A stretch of DNA of 42,568 nucleotides from a virus. The position numbers and the translations under genes are program-made. The notes beneath the pieces were generated by a model. The model did not search any database and had not been told where the DNA came from. It was given only the letters and a program-made list of their open reading frames with translations. Of this stretch, positions 6,313-12,874 are shown piece after piece (position 1 is the first letter of the stretch; every line of letters starts with the position of its first letter). The stretch lies in the IMG/VR virus record IMGVR_UViG_3300047550_000557, positions 1-42,568 of that record; one strand, given 5' to 3'.

Positions 6313-6629
6313 TGCCACGTCCACGTCCAACTGAGGTCAAGTTGGTAGCCAACTTGCTTGACCCTGACAATACTAACTCCGAAAGTGCTGCGGAACTTGC
6401 GGTGGAAATCATCGAGGCTCTTGATGAATCAAGAGGCAAGCGTGAATCCTACGTACTCGTAGCACAGCTAGCGTCATGGGCTCCTGTTCAGGCGTGGGGT
6501 GAGTTCAGTACCAAACTGCAGGCTGAGAAGTTCGTCAAGCACCTTGCCTCCCCTGATGGGGGAGGTAAGGCTGCAGTCTGCCGAATGGAACTACCAGAAA
6601 AATTTTTAGAAAGAATGGGAGGTAAGTGA
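6312..6629 (+). CDS. hypothetical protein, 105 aa
   Basis: Basic N-terminus (MPRPRPTEVKL), then an acidic helix and a segment like YVLVAQLASWAPVQAWGEF. No family is recognised, though the middle part resembles small proteins found beside early genes in actinophages. The gene carries two perfect 8-bp hairpins (6338-6356, 6418-6435) and a 12-pair stem with one G-U (6542-6570), whose coding sequence reads LASPDGGGKAA. Confidence 0.7.
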   Translation: MPRPRPTEVKLVANLLDPDNTNSESAAELAVEIIEALDESRGKRESYVLVAQLASWAPVQAWGEFSTKLQAEKFVKHLASPDGGGKAAVCRMELPEKFLERMGGK

Positions 6630-6772
6630 TGCTGACTGTACTACTAGGTGCATGCATTGCATACGTTGCTTACAGAATTGGTAAGCGTCGTGGTGCAGAT
6701 GAGATGTACTACCTATGCAGAAGTGCTGACCAAGCGCAGCGAGAGTTCTTCTCTCGTGTCAGTTTGAACTAG
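6629..6772 (+). CDS. small membrane protein, 47 aa, last gene of the early operon
   Basis: ATG 6629 overlaps the previous stop and has GGGAGG 9-14 bases upstream. The N-terminal segment MLTVLLGACIAYVAYRIG is a likely membrane helix, followed by the basic KRRG and a polar tail. Family unknown. Its last 14 bases overlap the convergent glycosyltransferase gene, and a terminator for the operon follows inside that gene. Confidence 0.6.
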   Translation: MLTVLLGACIAYVAYRIGKRRGADEMYYLCRSADQAQREFFSRVSLN

Positions 6773-7583
6773 AAGTATCAGGGGCGGGGGCTTGTGCCTC
6801 CGCCTCTTTTTCTTTTCGCGCCTGCACCTGTGAGTTAGCCATCGTAATCCAGTACAACTTATAGAACTCTTCATCGAATGCAAATCTCTTCATGTGTTTG
6901 ACTGTCGCACCAGTGTGAACATGAAGTGGAATGCCAGCCTCTTTCATCTTCATAAAGAACTGGATGTCCTCACCAATGAATGTATCTTTTTCTCGGTTCG
7001 CCTCATCCATAGACTCAATAAAGAATGAGATATCACCATGAAACTTACGCATCTTGTCAGCCACTGACCGATGCATAAGCAAGAATCCAAACCCAGCGTA
7101 GTCCACCTTCATCAATGCGTTAGGTGGTAGCGGATGTACATAAGTCATAAGGTACTTATCATCTTCATGTGCCATGAACACAGCTGGGTATGGCTCCATG
7201 ATTGAAGACTCCATCTGCTTGGAGATGAAGTAAGTTCCGCTAATGATAGGTCTGTCTTGTATGTGACGAGAGTTCCATACTTTCTGCAACGATTCGTTTG
7301 TAAGAACGATGTCGCTATCTACCCACAACAACCAATCAAAATCTGTCTGCTTATGCCAGACATCAAAGGCTGTCTGCCTTTGTCTACCTATCTGATTACC
7401 TTGCACACGCTGTGCGCTAGTGATAGGCAAGCCACTGGTCAACATGGTATAGACCACGCCTTCCATAAACTTTCCATCCACTGTTCCGCTGTCACACCAG
7501 ACCACCATTATCTGGTCATTAGCTGTGCTATTGGCAGGCTTCACTTGGTCTGCTCGCTTAGCTGGATTGCCTGACTTACCCAC
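6759..7583 (-). CDS. glycosyltransferase-like protein (GT-A type), 274 aa, GTG start
   Basis: After a polar, Lys-rich N-terminus the protein reads as a GT-A nucleotide-sugar fold. It has a first strand IMVVWCDSGTVDGKFM, the helix and RNQ-like region NQIGRQRQTAFD, and the metal-binding DxD motif in LLWVDSDIVL (Asp 89 and Asp 91). Later motifs are ISGTYF, DYAGFGFLLMHRSVAD, and GEDIQFFMKMKEAGIPLHVH. It could glycosylate modified DNA bases, capsid or tail proteins, or a host target; the sequence does not decide. The last residues (QAPAPDTSSSN) are low-complexity, and the early-operon terminator lies within this part of the gene. GTG 7583 overlaps the FmdB stop. Confidence 0.8.
   Translation of the reverse strand: MGKSGNPAKRADQVKPANSTANDQIMVVWCDSGTVDGKFMEGVVYTMLTSGLPITSAQRVQGNQIGRQRQTAFDVWHKQTDFDWLLWVDSDIVLTNESLQKVWNSRHIQDRPIISGTYFISKQMESSIMEPYPAVFMAHEDDKYLMTYVHPLPPNALMKVDYAGFGFLLMHRSVADKMRKFHGDISFFIESMDEANREKDTFIGEDIQFFMKMKEAGIPLHVHTGATVKHMKRFAFDEEFYKLYWITMANSQVQARKEKEAEAQAPAPDTSSSN
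6783..6816 (+). terminator. intrinsic terminator of the early operon, inside the convergent gene
   Basis: Stem GGCGGGGGC (6783-6791) pairs with GCCTCCGCC (6796-6804) with one G-U pair and a 4-base loop, followed by TCTTTTTCTTTT. It ends rightward transcription just after the last early gene. It lies in the C-terminal coding sequence of the leftward glycosyltransferase, so the protein end is shaped by it (Ala/Glu/Pro-rich). Confidence 0.8.
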
Positions 7584-7746
7584 TATAACTGCCTCCCCAT
7601 CCAGTTCCTTTGAACTGTATACCTGGTGCTGTCCACACTCTGGTCATTGTTCGAAAACATTTCTCACAATCTGGACCTACTTCAAATCGTATTTGATATT
7701 CCTGTCTATGGTTGCAATCTTTGCATTCATATTCGTATGTTGGCAT
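7576..7746 (-). CDS. FmdB-family zinc ribbon, 56 aa
   Basis: The product starts MPTYEYECKDCNHRQEY and has CxxC at 8-11 and CEKC at 27-30, then RVWTAPGIQFKGTGWGGSY. This is the full pattern of the FmdB-type putative regulatory zinc ribbon. It begins at the sigma-factor stop (TAATG) and its end overlaps the glycosyltransferase start, so it is co-transcribed. The family is widespread in bacteria and phages; its molecular role is uncertain. Confidence 0.85.
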   Translation of the reverse strand: MPTYEYECKDCNHRQEYQIRFEVGPDCEKCFRTMTRVWTAPGIQFKGTGWGGSYSG

Positions 7747-8384
7747 TAGTACGGCGATGCCCCTCCGAGATATTCAGATATATCCCTTAGTCCTTTGTTT
7801 ACTATTTGTTCTACTCGCTGCGGAGATATCTCCCACTCGGTTGCTATCTCTGATAGCGGTAAGTCAGCAGCAAATCTTAAGTTGAGTATGCCAGCGGTAC
7901 GTGGGTCAAGCTTCTTCATAGCCTTGTCCACATCTGACAGCATTGCCAAGAGATTGTTTCCCTCGCTTGCTTGCTTCTTAGCTTTAACACCATGCACATC
8001 TGGGTCCAACACTTGGTTAGATAGGTGTGCATCTTCGGAGCCGAGCACTTTGATTAGGTTCTCAATCATTGCAGTCTTGTAGAAGTACTCATCACCCAGC
8101 TCAAAGCCAAGCGCACGTGCCTTCTCTTTGCGAGCGTAGCGCTCGCCAGCCCTACGCATGAACGTAGTGAATGCCTTGCATCCTGCACGGAATTCATTCT
8201 CATCCTCACGGATAAGATACTCAGCTACTTTGTCTTTACGTTTCCAAGCGTACTCACTCATTGCTTGCTTGATATCATCAAGCTCAGCAAACCGATGATA
8301 CTTCTTGGATAAACCCCAGGCTATACTTGAGGTGATGTCATCTACCATTCCCCAAATAGAATGGTCGCGGTCGAGTTCAGTCAC
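7746..8384 (-). CDS. RNA polymerase sigma factor-like protein, 212 aa, GTG start
   Basis: Residues about 155-205 form a sigma region-4-like helix-turn-helix: DKAMKKLDPRTAGILNLRF, then LPLSEIATEWEISPQRVEQIV. In sigma factors this fold contacts the -35 element. The N-terminal half is helical (DLTSSIAWGL-like, YHRFAELDDIKQAMSEYAW) and could be a diverged region 2, without clear promoter-melting residues. It may direct host RNA polymerase to phage promoters; the repeated hairpin leaders of the early operon are a possible target, which is inference. GTG 8384 overlaps the endonuclease VII stop. Confidence 0.8.
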   Translation of the reverse strand: MTELDRDHSIWGMVDDITSSIAWGLSKKYHRFAELDDIKQAMSEYAWKRKDKVAEYLIREDENEFRAGCKAFTTFMRRAGERYARKEKARALGFELGDEYFYKTAMIENLIKVLGSEDAHLSNQVLDPDVHGVKAKKQASEGNNLLAMLSDVDKAMKKLDPRTAGILNLRFAADLPLSEIATEWEISPQRVEQIVNKGLRDISEYLGGASPY

Positions 8385-8667
8385 GTTGCTTCACCAAGTA
8401 TAAGAATGTTTTAGCGATTAGTTCTGGGTCATCATTGAGCAGACCGAGAGCTCTGTTATGTACGGAGCAGAGCAAGCCACGCACCTTGCCAGTCTTGTGG
8501 TCGTGGTCTATATCAAGAGCTCGCTTCTCTGTTGGTTCCTTACCACAGATATAACAGCCACCGTTTTGTTCTTCGAGCATACGCTCATAGTCAGGGACAT
8601 CTATCCCATACATACGGATGCGCGAGATGCGCTGCTCTTCGTAAGTTTTATTTCTGTTTCTCGGCAT
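8377..8667 (-). CDS. recombination endonuclease VII (HNH-type), 96 aa
   Basis: The sequence has the endonuclease VII pattern: a YGIDVPDYERMLEEQNG lead, CYIC (Cys 38, 41), the catalytic DIDHDH (54-57 region), TGKVRGLLCSVHNRALG (Cys 67, His 70, Asn 71) and a helical tail. Four Cys/His bind zinc and His 55/57 with Asn 71 form the betabeta-alpha metal site. The family resolves branched DNA in T4 and recurs in actinophages. I chose the ATG at 8667; the GTG at 8685 is an alternative. Overlaps the Nmad1 gene end. Confidence 0.9.
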   Translation of the reverse strand: MPRNRNKTYEEQRISRIRMYGIDVPDYERMLEEQNGGCYICGKEPTEKRALDIDHDHKTGKVRGLLCSVHNRALGLLNDDPELIAKTFLYLVKQRD

Positions 8668-8962
8668 ACTTAGCCCACACTCCACGCTGTACCATTAAAG
8701 CGATGATGGCATAGTTAGCCATATCAATAAACGAATCTTCAAGAGATTCGTTATTGGGCTCTATCTTTTTGTATATCAGATTCTTCAAGCGTTCAAGCTT
8801 GTCTGACATACGTACCATCAGCCCATTGGTTGCGCCACCTGGTGCATGCCAGATGTTGTATGGACCGTAGTCGATTTGTTTCTTTACTAGAATTGATAAC
8901 AGTTCATCGTAGATTTTTTGTGCATCTTCTTCGAACTGCAGGATGGTCGTATCTTCAGACAA
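8648..8962 (-). CDS. nucleotide modification associated domain 1 (DUF1599) protein, 104 aa, TTG start
   Basis: The protein has the DUF1599/Nmad1 layout: KIYDELLSILVKKQIDYGP, then GLMVRMSDKLERLKNLI and EDSFIDMANYAIIALMVQRG. The conserved acidic residues (E/D in helix 2 and 3) resemble MazG-type nucleotide hydrolases. The family is proposed to act on modified nucleotides. TTG 8962 has AAGGGG 5 bases upstream; no ATG or GTG fits. Together with the glycosyltransferase it might indicate a base modification, but no dedicated modifying enzyme is visible. Confidence 0.8.
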   Translation of the reverse strand: MSEDTTILQFEEDAQKIYDELLSILVKKQIDYGPYNIWHAPGGATNGLMVRMSDKLERLKNLIYKKIEPNNESLEDSFIDMANYAIIALMVQRGVWAKYAEKQK

Positions 8963-8973
8963 CGGAGCCCCTT

Positions 8974-9621
8974 CTATTCATCCAGTGCGCTAATCAACTT
9001 AGTTAACGCTTGAGCTCCTTGGTCTACAATTATACTATTGATGTCACTGTTAGGCGGAAGCGACACGCGGACAGCTTGAGGGATTGCATCTTGCAATCGA
9101 CGAGCTAACTCTTGTCCAGGGTTAGAGCCATCCTCTTTAGAATCATTATCGGTTGCTATAACAACGCGACCAATGCCGTCAAAACAACGGCTAAAGTGAG
9201 GCTTCCAAGCATTAACGCCAGCCACAGCGACAGCAGGATGACCAGCAAGGGTCGCAGATATCGCATCGATTTCTCCTTCCACAATCAGCACCTCACGTAC
9301 TGCATGGATGATGGCGCTTACGTTATATAGGTGGTGCTTCTGACCAGTAGGAATCATATACTTAGGGTCACCATCGTCAATGCGACGGAACTTAAACCCA
9401 ACTACACCAGCCTCAGTTATATACGGTATAGATAGGTGGTGCTTGAGTCTGTCCTCATGACCAGGCGCTACCTCTTCAACGTAGCCAAGCATGAATCTCT
9501 CAGCCCCATCTAGGATGCCACGCTTTTCTAGGTACGCCTCAGCTGGTGAGCCAGCAAGACTAGCGTGATAAGACTTAGCAGCCTTGGTCCAAAGGTCTAT
9601 GAGTTTCTGATTTGGTTTCAT
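8974..9621 (-). CDS. DnaG-type primase, core and TOPRIM half, 215 aa
   Basis: Residues 30-105 match the primase N-core (EKRGILDGAERFMLGYV, LSIPYITEAGVVGFKFRRI, PKYMIP). The TOPRIM domain has VLIVEGEIDAISA (Glu 115, Glu 117, Asp 119) and VVIATDNDSKEDGSNPGQ (Asp 158, Asp 160). All metal-binding acids are present, so it should be catalytic. It lacks the CHC2 zinc finger, which is encoded two genes upstream. ATG 9621 has AGGAGA upstream and overlaps the stop of the Ntn hydrolase gene. Confidence 0.88.
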   Translation of the reverse strand: MKPNQKLIDLWTKAAKSYHASLAGSPAEAYLEKRGILDGAERFMLGYVEEVAPGHEDRLKHHLSIPYITEAGVVGFKFRRIDDGDPKYMIPTGQKHHLYNVSAIIHAVREVLIVEGEIDAISATLAGHPAVAVAGVNAWKPHFSRCFDGIGRVVIATDNDSKEDGSNPGQELARRLQDAIPQAVRVSLPPNSDINSIIVDQGAQALTKLISALDE

Positions 9622-10151
9622 CTTTTCTCCTGCCTATGAACAATGAAAGGAGGAGCAGTGTACACGTCATTCTTTGCTGCAATCTGCAATGCCTTCTTCC
9701 AGTTAGCACCTGATGCGATAGCACCTATGGCATAGGAAGACCCAGAACCTAAACCATAGATGCCATCATCGCGAAGGAAGACTGAGTACGTATCATCTAC
9801 TTCATAGATGGTTCCGTTCACAGCCATTAAAAATAAAAACTCATACTCATCAGCTTTCTCATCATGAACAAATCCATTGTCACGCAAGCAGTCACGCATA
9901 CTTGGTATCACAGTTGTAATCATGAAGTGATAAGTGTCTTTAATGTTAGCTGGTATGGCAGGTGGTTTCCATATGTGCTGCACTATGTCGCATGGTTGGG
10001 TAGTGCCAGCGCCAGCAATAAGGAACTTGCCACGCTTTGTAATCTTAGTTGTAATCGGGTGCGAGTAAGGTCGACCCTTCTCGGTTGTAGTTCTGCTATC
10101 GGCTGCAATGATGCAGCCGTCTGGTTCTTGAATACCAATAATAGTTGTCAC
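9618..10151 (-). CDS. proteasome beta-type (Ntn) hydrolase, 177 aa, GTG start
   Basis: After removal of the initiator Met the N-terminus is Thr1: TTIIGIQEPDGCIIAADSRTT. Asp17, the Lys at position 35 (TTKITKRG) and a GSGSSYAIGA motif fit the catalytic Thr, Asp, Lys and Ser-loop of 20S proteasome beta subunits and HslV. The length (about 176 residues mature) is near HslV rather than full beta subunits. It has no propeptide. It lies exactly between the two halves of the primase, with GTGA and ATGA overlaps on both sides. It might degrade host or virion proteins, or act as a proteasome-like ring; no ATPase partner is seen. Confidence 0.82.
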   Translation of the reverse strand: MTTIIGIQEPDGCIIAADSRTTTEKGRPYSHPITTKITKRGKFLIAGAGTTQPCDIVQHIWKPPAIPANIKDTYHFMITTVIPSMRDCLRDNGFVHDEKADEYEFLFLMAVNGTIYEVDDTYSVFLRDDGIYGLGSGSSYAIGAIASGANWKKALQIAAKNDVYTAPPFIVHRQEKR

Positions 10152-10477
10152 AGTGAAGCTCTCAATCTAGGTGGAGTCCAGCGACCGCTGGACTTGCGAC
10201 CACGACTAGGTGTTTGCTTCTTGGTTTCTTTGCCAATGTTTTTCTCTGCCCACTTGCGGGCTTCTGGGTATGTTAGATGTTCACGTGCCATGACTATGTG
10301 AATACCAGAGCCACGTCCGTTGCATGCGTAACATACCCAGACACCCTTGTCTGAATTCACTGATGCAGATTTGTGCGAGTCATCATGTACAGGACAAAGG
10401 ATGGACTTCTCACCGCCAAGCGGTAGGTCCAATCCGTAATGACTAAATACTGCTTCAAGGAATTCAGACTGATTCAT
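10148..10477 (-). CDS. primase CHC2-type zinc finger half, 109 aa
   Basis: The zinc finger is complete: CPVH (Cys 28, His 31), then WVCYAC (Cys 49, Cys 52), with SASVN and GRGSGIHIVM around it as in DnaG and phage primases. It gives template recognition. After residue 80 the protein becomes a basic tail (KETKKQTPSRGRKSSGRW). It ends where the catalytic half would begin, and the catalytic half is a separate gene behind the Ntn hydrolase. The zinc-finger and TOPRIM proteins presumably act together. Confidence 0.88.
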   Translation of the reverse strand: MNQSEFLEAVFSHYGLDLPLGGEKSILCPVHDDSHKSASVNSDKGVWVCYACNGRGSGIHIVMAREHLTYPEARKWAEKNIGKETKKQTPSRGRKSSGRWTPPRLRASL

Positions 10478-10480
10478 TTG

Positions 10481-10861
10481 TTAATACCAATTCCTTTCCT
10501 GGTGGAACCTGTACGCATCGCACCAAGTTTCATAACGATGTAGCACATACTTGTGTGCTTCTTCTGTTTGTTTGAGTAATGACCAATCTGGTTTCGCCCA
10601 GAGTAATTGCCATACTCCACGTGCTCCACTCGACTTGTTGTAGGAGTCCACGTTGTATCGGCTCTCTTTGTACGCTATCTCTAACGCACAACGAACCTCG
10701 CGTTTGTTGTCGGTGAACTGAGTTATCGCAAACTCCACTCGGTCCCTCTTGTCCATGATTACAGACAATCGTTTCTCGACCGTGAGTTCTGGTGATAACG
10801 CTAGGGCTGGTGTTGCCAATGGCAATACCATTCCAATCAGTGTCACTAGCACTAACCGCAT
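10481..10861 (-). CDS. secreted lytic transglycosylase-like protein, 126 aa
   Basis: A signal peptide is clear: MRLVLVTLIGMVLPLATPALA, with a cleavage site near residue 21-22. The mature part is an SLT-type fold: ALEIAYKESRYNVDSYNKSS with the catalytic Glu 66, GARGVWQL, and a C-terminal YETWCDAYRFHQERNWY that matches short actinobacterial transglycosylases. It would cut peptidoglycan glycan strands outside the membrane. It lies in the replication block, not next to the holins. It may aid lysis or be a superinfection or envelope function. AGAGG precedes the ATG. Confidence 0.82.
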   Translation of the reverse strand: MRLVLVTLIGMVLPLATPALALSPELTVEKRLSVIMDKRDRVEFAITQFTDNKREVRCALEIAYKESRYNVDSYNKSSGARGVWQLLWAKPDWSLLKQTEEAHKYVLHRYETWCDAYRFHQERNWY

Positions 10862-10899
10862 AGTTACCTCTTTTCATTTCGTGAGGCACTGTCACTGCT

Positions 10900-11253
10900 T
10901 CACTGATGTCCATTGTAACCTGCCTGTTTTAGCAGATTCACCCAGAGTTCCGCAGGCATTACTGCATACGACTCTGAGATATTAGATGTGCCACGCTTCT
11001 TGATGAGGACCACGCCTGTTTCCGCATCAGCGTTTATCATTTCATCCTCTAGCTCTTGGAGATAGCCAGGGATATTAATTCTCTTTTCGTTCTTACATTC
11101 TATAACTACACCATCGATACCGTCTATGTCACCGACATCGTCGTGACGACCAGCTCCGTATGCTCGCTCTGCACATGGGTAACCCATACTGATGAGCCAC
11201 TTAACTACATCACGCTCGTACTGTGAACCCTTGCGTTTGGATGGTGTTGTCAT
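10900..11253 (-). CDS. Hjc-like PD-(D/E)XK nuclease (Holliday junction resolvase type), 117 aa
   Basis: Motifs in order: KGSQYERDVVKWL (Glu 13), GRHDDVGDIDGIDGVVIECKNEK with the Asp, then Glu 52-x-Lys 54 catalytic pair, and a helical C-terminus (GYLQELEDEMINAD, ETGVVLIKKRG). This is the archaeal-Hjc/VRR-like nuclease pattern common in actinophages; it would cut branched DNA. The block thus has endonuclease VII and this protein, two candidate resolvases. The gene abuts the 49-aa gene upstream. Confidence 0.85.
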   Translation of the reverse strand: MTTPSKRKGSQYERDVVKWLISMGYPCAERAYGAGRHDDVGDIDGIDGVVIECKNEKRINIPGYLQELEDEMINADAETGVVLIKKRGTSNISESYAVMPAELWVNLLKQAGYNGHQ

Positions 11254-11402
11254 TAGAACTCAATCGAAAACCAGAATGGTCCGAGGTCAATGTTAAGACC
11301 CCATCTATCAATACTGAATCCAATTGCAAATCTCTTTAGGTTATAACCACAATGTAGCCACAGTTTGAACAACCTATATTCTGTTGAACCAAAGTATTTC
11401 AT
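11253..11402 (-). CDS. hypothetical protein, 49 aa
   Basis: The ATG at 11402 has AGGGAG upstream; a longer reading to 11489 lies within the WhiB gene and is rejected. The C-terminus (FAIGFSIDRWGLNIDLGPFWFSIEF) is a hydrophobic beta-like segment. Small proteins ending in LNxxLGPFWxSxEF are seen in actinophages, role unknown. It sits between the WhiB and Hjc-like genes in the same operon. Confidence 0.65.
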   Translation of the reverse strand: MKYFGSTEYRLFKLWLHCGYNLKRFAIGFSIDRWGLNIDLGPFWFSIEF

Positions 11403-11659
11403 ACATACTCCCTTACATATATCTCTTGAAGAATAATCTTTCTTTGTCGCCTGATTGCCCGACGTTCTGTTGGAGTTGTACCGCCCCACATTCCGTGGTC
11501 CTCATGTTTCACTGCCCACTCTAAACATTCCTGCTTAACTACACAGCCAGAACAAATCTTTCTGGCAAAGCTGTAGAGTTCAACCGTTGATTCATCTGGG
11601 AAAAACGGTTCAATCCCTATCTCTCTACATAGCCCCTTCGTTAAGTCTGGAAAGTTCAT
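11399..11659 (-). CDS. whiB: WhiB-family transcriptional regulator, 86 aa
   Basis: All four Fe-S ligands are present: Cys 11, Cys 36, Cys 39 and Cys 45 (CSGCVVKQEC), with the turn GMWGGTTPTERR (56-67) that binds the sigma factor or DNA. Length fits the family. In actinobacteria WhiB proteins bind the primary sigma factor and change promoter choice; phage copies regulate host genes. It identifies an actinobacterial host. ATG 11659 has AAAGGA upstream. Its 5' end overlaps the preceding nuclease gene by 35 bases. Confidence 0.95.
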   Translation of the reverse strand: MNFPDLTKGLCREIGIEPFFPDESTVELYSFARKICSGCVVKQECLEWAVKHEDHGMWGGTTPTERRAIRRQRKIILQEIYVREYV

Positions 11660-12050
11660 TGGTTTCCTTTCGCAATGTTTTAGTTGTAAGAAGTAAATCT
11701 TCTACTTGTATTAAGTAGCCTTTACTTCTATTCGGTGGTATCTCGCAAGTTATCTCGCGACCGAAGTTCTTAACCGCGTACCATACATGGTCAGTAGGAA
11801 CCATGACAATACTTTGTTCAAGAACAAATGCCCAATACTCAGCTTTTGTGACAGACAATCCAGACAATTCCCAGGACTGTGACTTCATAAACCAACACTC
11901 AATCTCTACATAGACATTGTTAGTCTGATGCCACTTGCGGTCGCGCTTTACTTCTACTGTCTTACCATTAGTTAGAAGTTGTTCAACCAACTTCTCACCT
12001 TCACGACCGTAGGTGAAATCTAAATCAAAACTGGACTTGGTTATTTCCAT
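11625..12050 (-). CDS. PD-(D/E)XK nuclease-like protein, 141 aa
   Basis: Motifs: DLDFTYGREGEKLVEQLL (Glu 18) and then TVEVKRDRKWHQTNNVYVEIECW, giving Glu 33-x-Lys 35, with a further acid (Glu 49/51) in the third strand. The order fits a PD-(D/E)XK fold of the phage type annotated as uncharacterised endonuclease or resolvase-like. No C-terminal domain beyond the fold. It overlaps the RecA-like gene by 10 bases and the WhiB gene by 35. Catalytic capacity is likely but not certain, since the first Asp is not fixed. Confidence 0.7.
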   Translation of the reverse strand: MEITKSSFDLDFTYGREGEKLVEQLLTNGKTVEVKRDRKWHQTNNVYVEIECWFMKSQSWELSGLSVTKAEYWAFVLEQSIVMVPTDHVWYAVKNFGREITCEIPPNRSKGYLIQVEDLLLTTKTLRKETNELSRLNEGAM

Positions 12051-12874
12051 TGGCTGACAGTCCTTGCTCTAAACAAATCAGCCGATGTGTTATAGAGAAT
12101 CATCTTGCTTGCTTCTGCTGCTAAAGTTACATACTCCTCAGCATTCGGGTCTGCCTTGCCATGACGATTCTTAACTACCGCAACGCGGTAGACATTAGCA
12201 GTGCTATCCAGCGCCACAGATAAAACTAATTCTGGTAGGGCAGCAACCTTGCCCATCAGAGCTTTACGTGGCGCTGGGTAGTTTGGCTTACTCATCTTTT
12301 CATTCTCACTTACGTGATGCAGGACGATGAATGCTGTTTCGTATTCACGAGCCATGTAGTGAAAGGCGGACATTGCGTCGCGTAACGCTGTCCATTCGTT
12401 GTCGCTGGCTGCTGCGACGTTCATTAAGTTGTCTACATATACTGCAACAGGTGGAGCACCGTGCAATTCAATCCACGCTTCTATCTCTTCCTCGATGTCC
12501 TGCAAGGATGGAGCAGGGTCAAAGGCAAATCGAACGTGTGCTGCGCCTTCGGCTAGTGCATCTTCCAAGAGAACACTAGCTTCGGTATCCATGATTCTCT
12601 CAACATCGGACACATCTCTGTTCATAATTATTGCGCCTGCACGAGTCGCGATTGTTCTGGAATCAGAGTCAGCTGAGATGTATAACGCTGGAACCTTAGA
12701 TGTAACTGCATACCACAGTGCAAGTAGGGTCTTACCGCCACCTGGTTGTCCTGCAATTAAATGCAGTTGTGCCTGACGAAAGGTAACTTGACTAGCAGTA
12801 AGTAGCGGTAAGACCTCTGGCAATTGCTTGCCAGCTGGTGATTCTACACCAACTACTTGCAACAGTGAACGCAT
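12041..12874 (-). CDS. RecA/DnaB-type ATPase (helicase or recombinase), 277 aa
   Basis: Walker A is AGQPGGGKT (41-49). Walker B is VAVYVDNLMNV (Asp 148), followed by IVLHHVSENE near 183, a RecA-type sensor or motif with His. The N-terminal part (VVGVESPAGKQLPE, ASQVTFRQAQLHLI) resembles the lead-in of phage helicases, and the core is about 230 residues. In many actinophages this protein replaces DnaB-type helicase or RecA beside a Cas4-like nuclease. It has no DnaB-type N-terminal domain or Toprim. Helicase versus recombinase cannot be told apart here. Confidence 0.82.
   Translation of the reverse strand: MRSLLQVVGVESPAGKQLPEVLPLLTASQVTFRQAQLHLIAGQPGGGKTLLALWYAVTSKVPALYISADSDSRTIATRAGAIIMNRDVSDVERIMDTEASVLLEDALAEGAAHVRFAFDPAPSLQDIEEEIEAWIELHGAPPVAVYVDNLMNVAAASDNEWTALRDAMSAFHYMAREYETAFIVLHHVSENEKMSKPNYPAPRKALMGKVAALPELVLSVALDSTANVYRVAVVKNRHGKADPNAEEYVTLAAEASKMILYNTSADLFRARTVSQWK

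Larger units (their letters stand above)
668..6570. repeat. dense short perfect inverted repeats throughout the early operon
   Basis: Perfect stems of 7 bp or more with loops of 3-5 bases occur at 668-684, 854-870, 1113-1129, 1381-1401 (9 bp), 1599-1618 (8 bp), 2067-2083, 2312-2328, 2338-2354, 2449-2465, 2588-2606, 2801-2817, 3044-3060, 3144-3160, 3403-3423 (8 bp), 3632-3649, 3923-3939, 5670-5686, 5848-5866, 6338-6356 (8 bp) and 6418-6435. Related ones have longer loops (2188-2209, 5768-5790), one bulge (5243-5266) or a single G-U pair (6542-6570, 12 bp). Many more 5-6 bp stems fill the gaps. Most lie inside coding sequence and the loop is often AAA. Confidence 0.85.

Noticed and set aside
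10530-10913. Second leftward frame over the transglycosylase
   Set aside because: No family or ribosome site; the signal-peptide gene explains the region.
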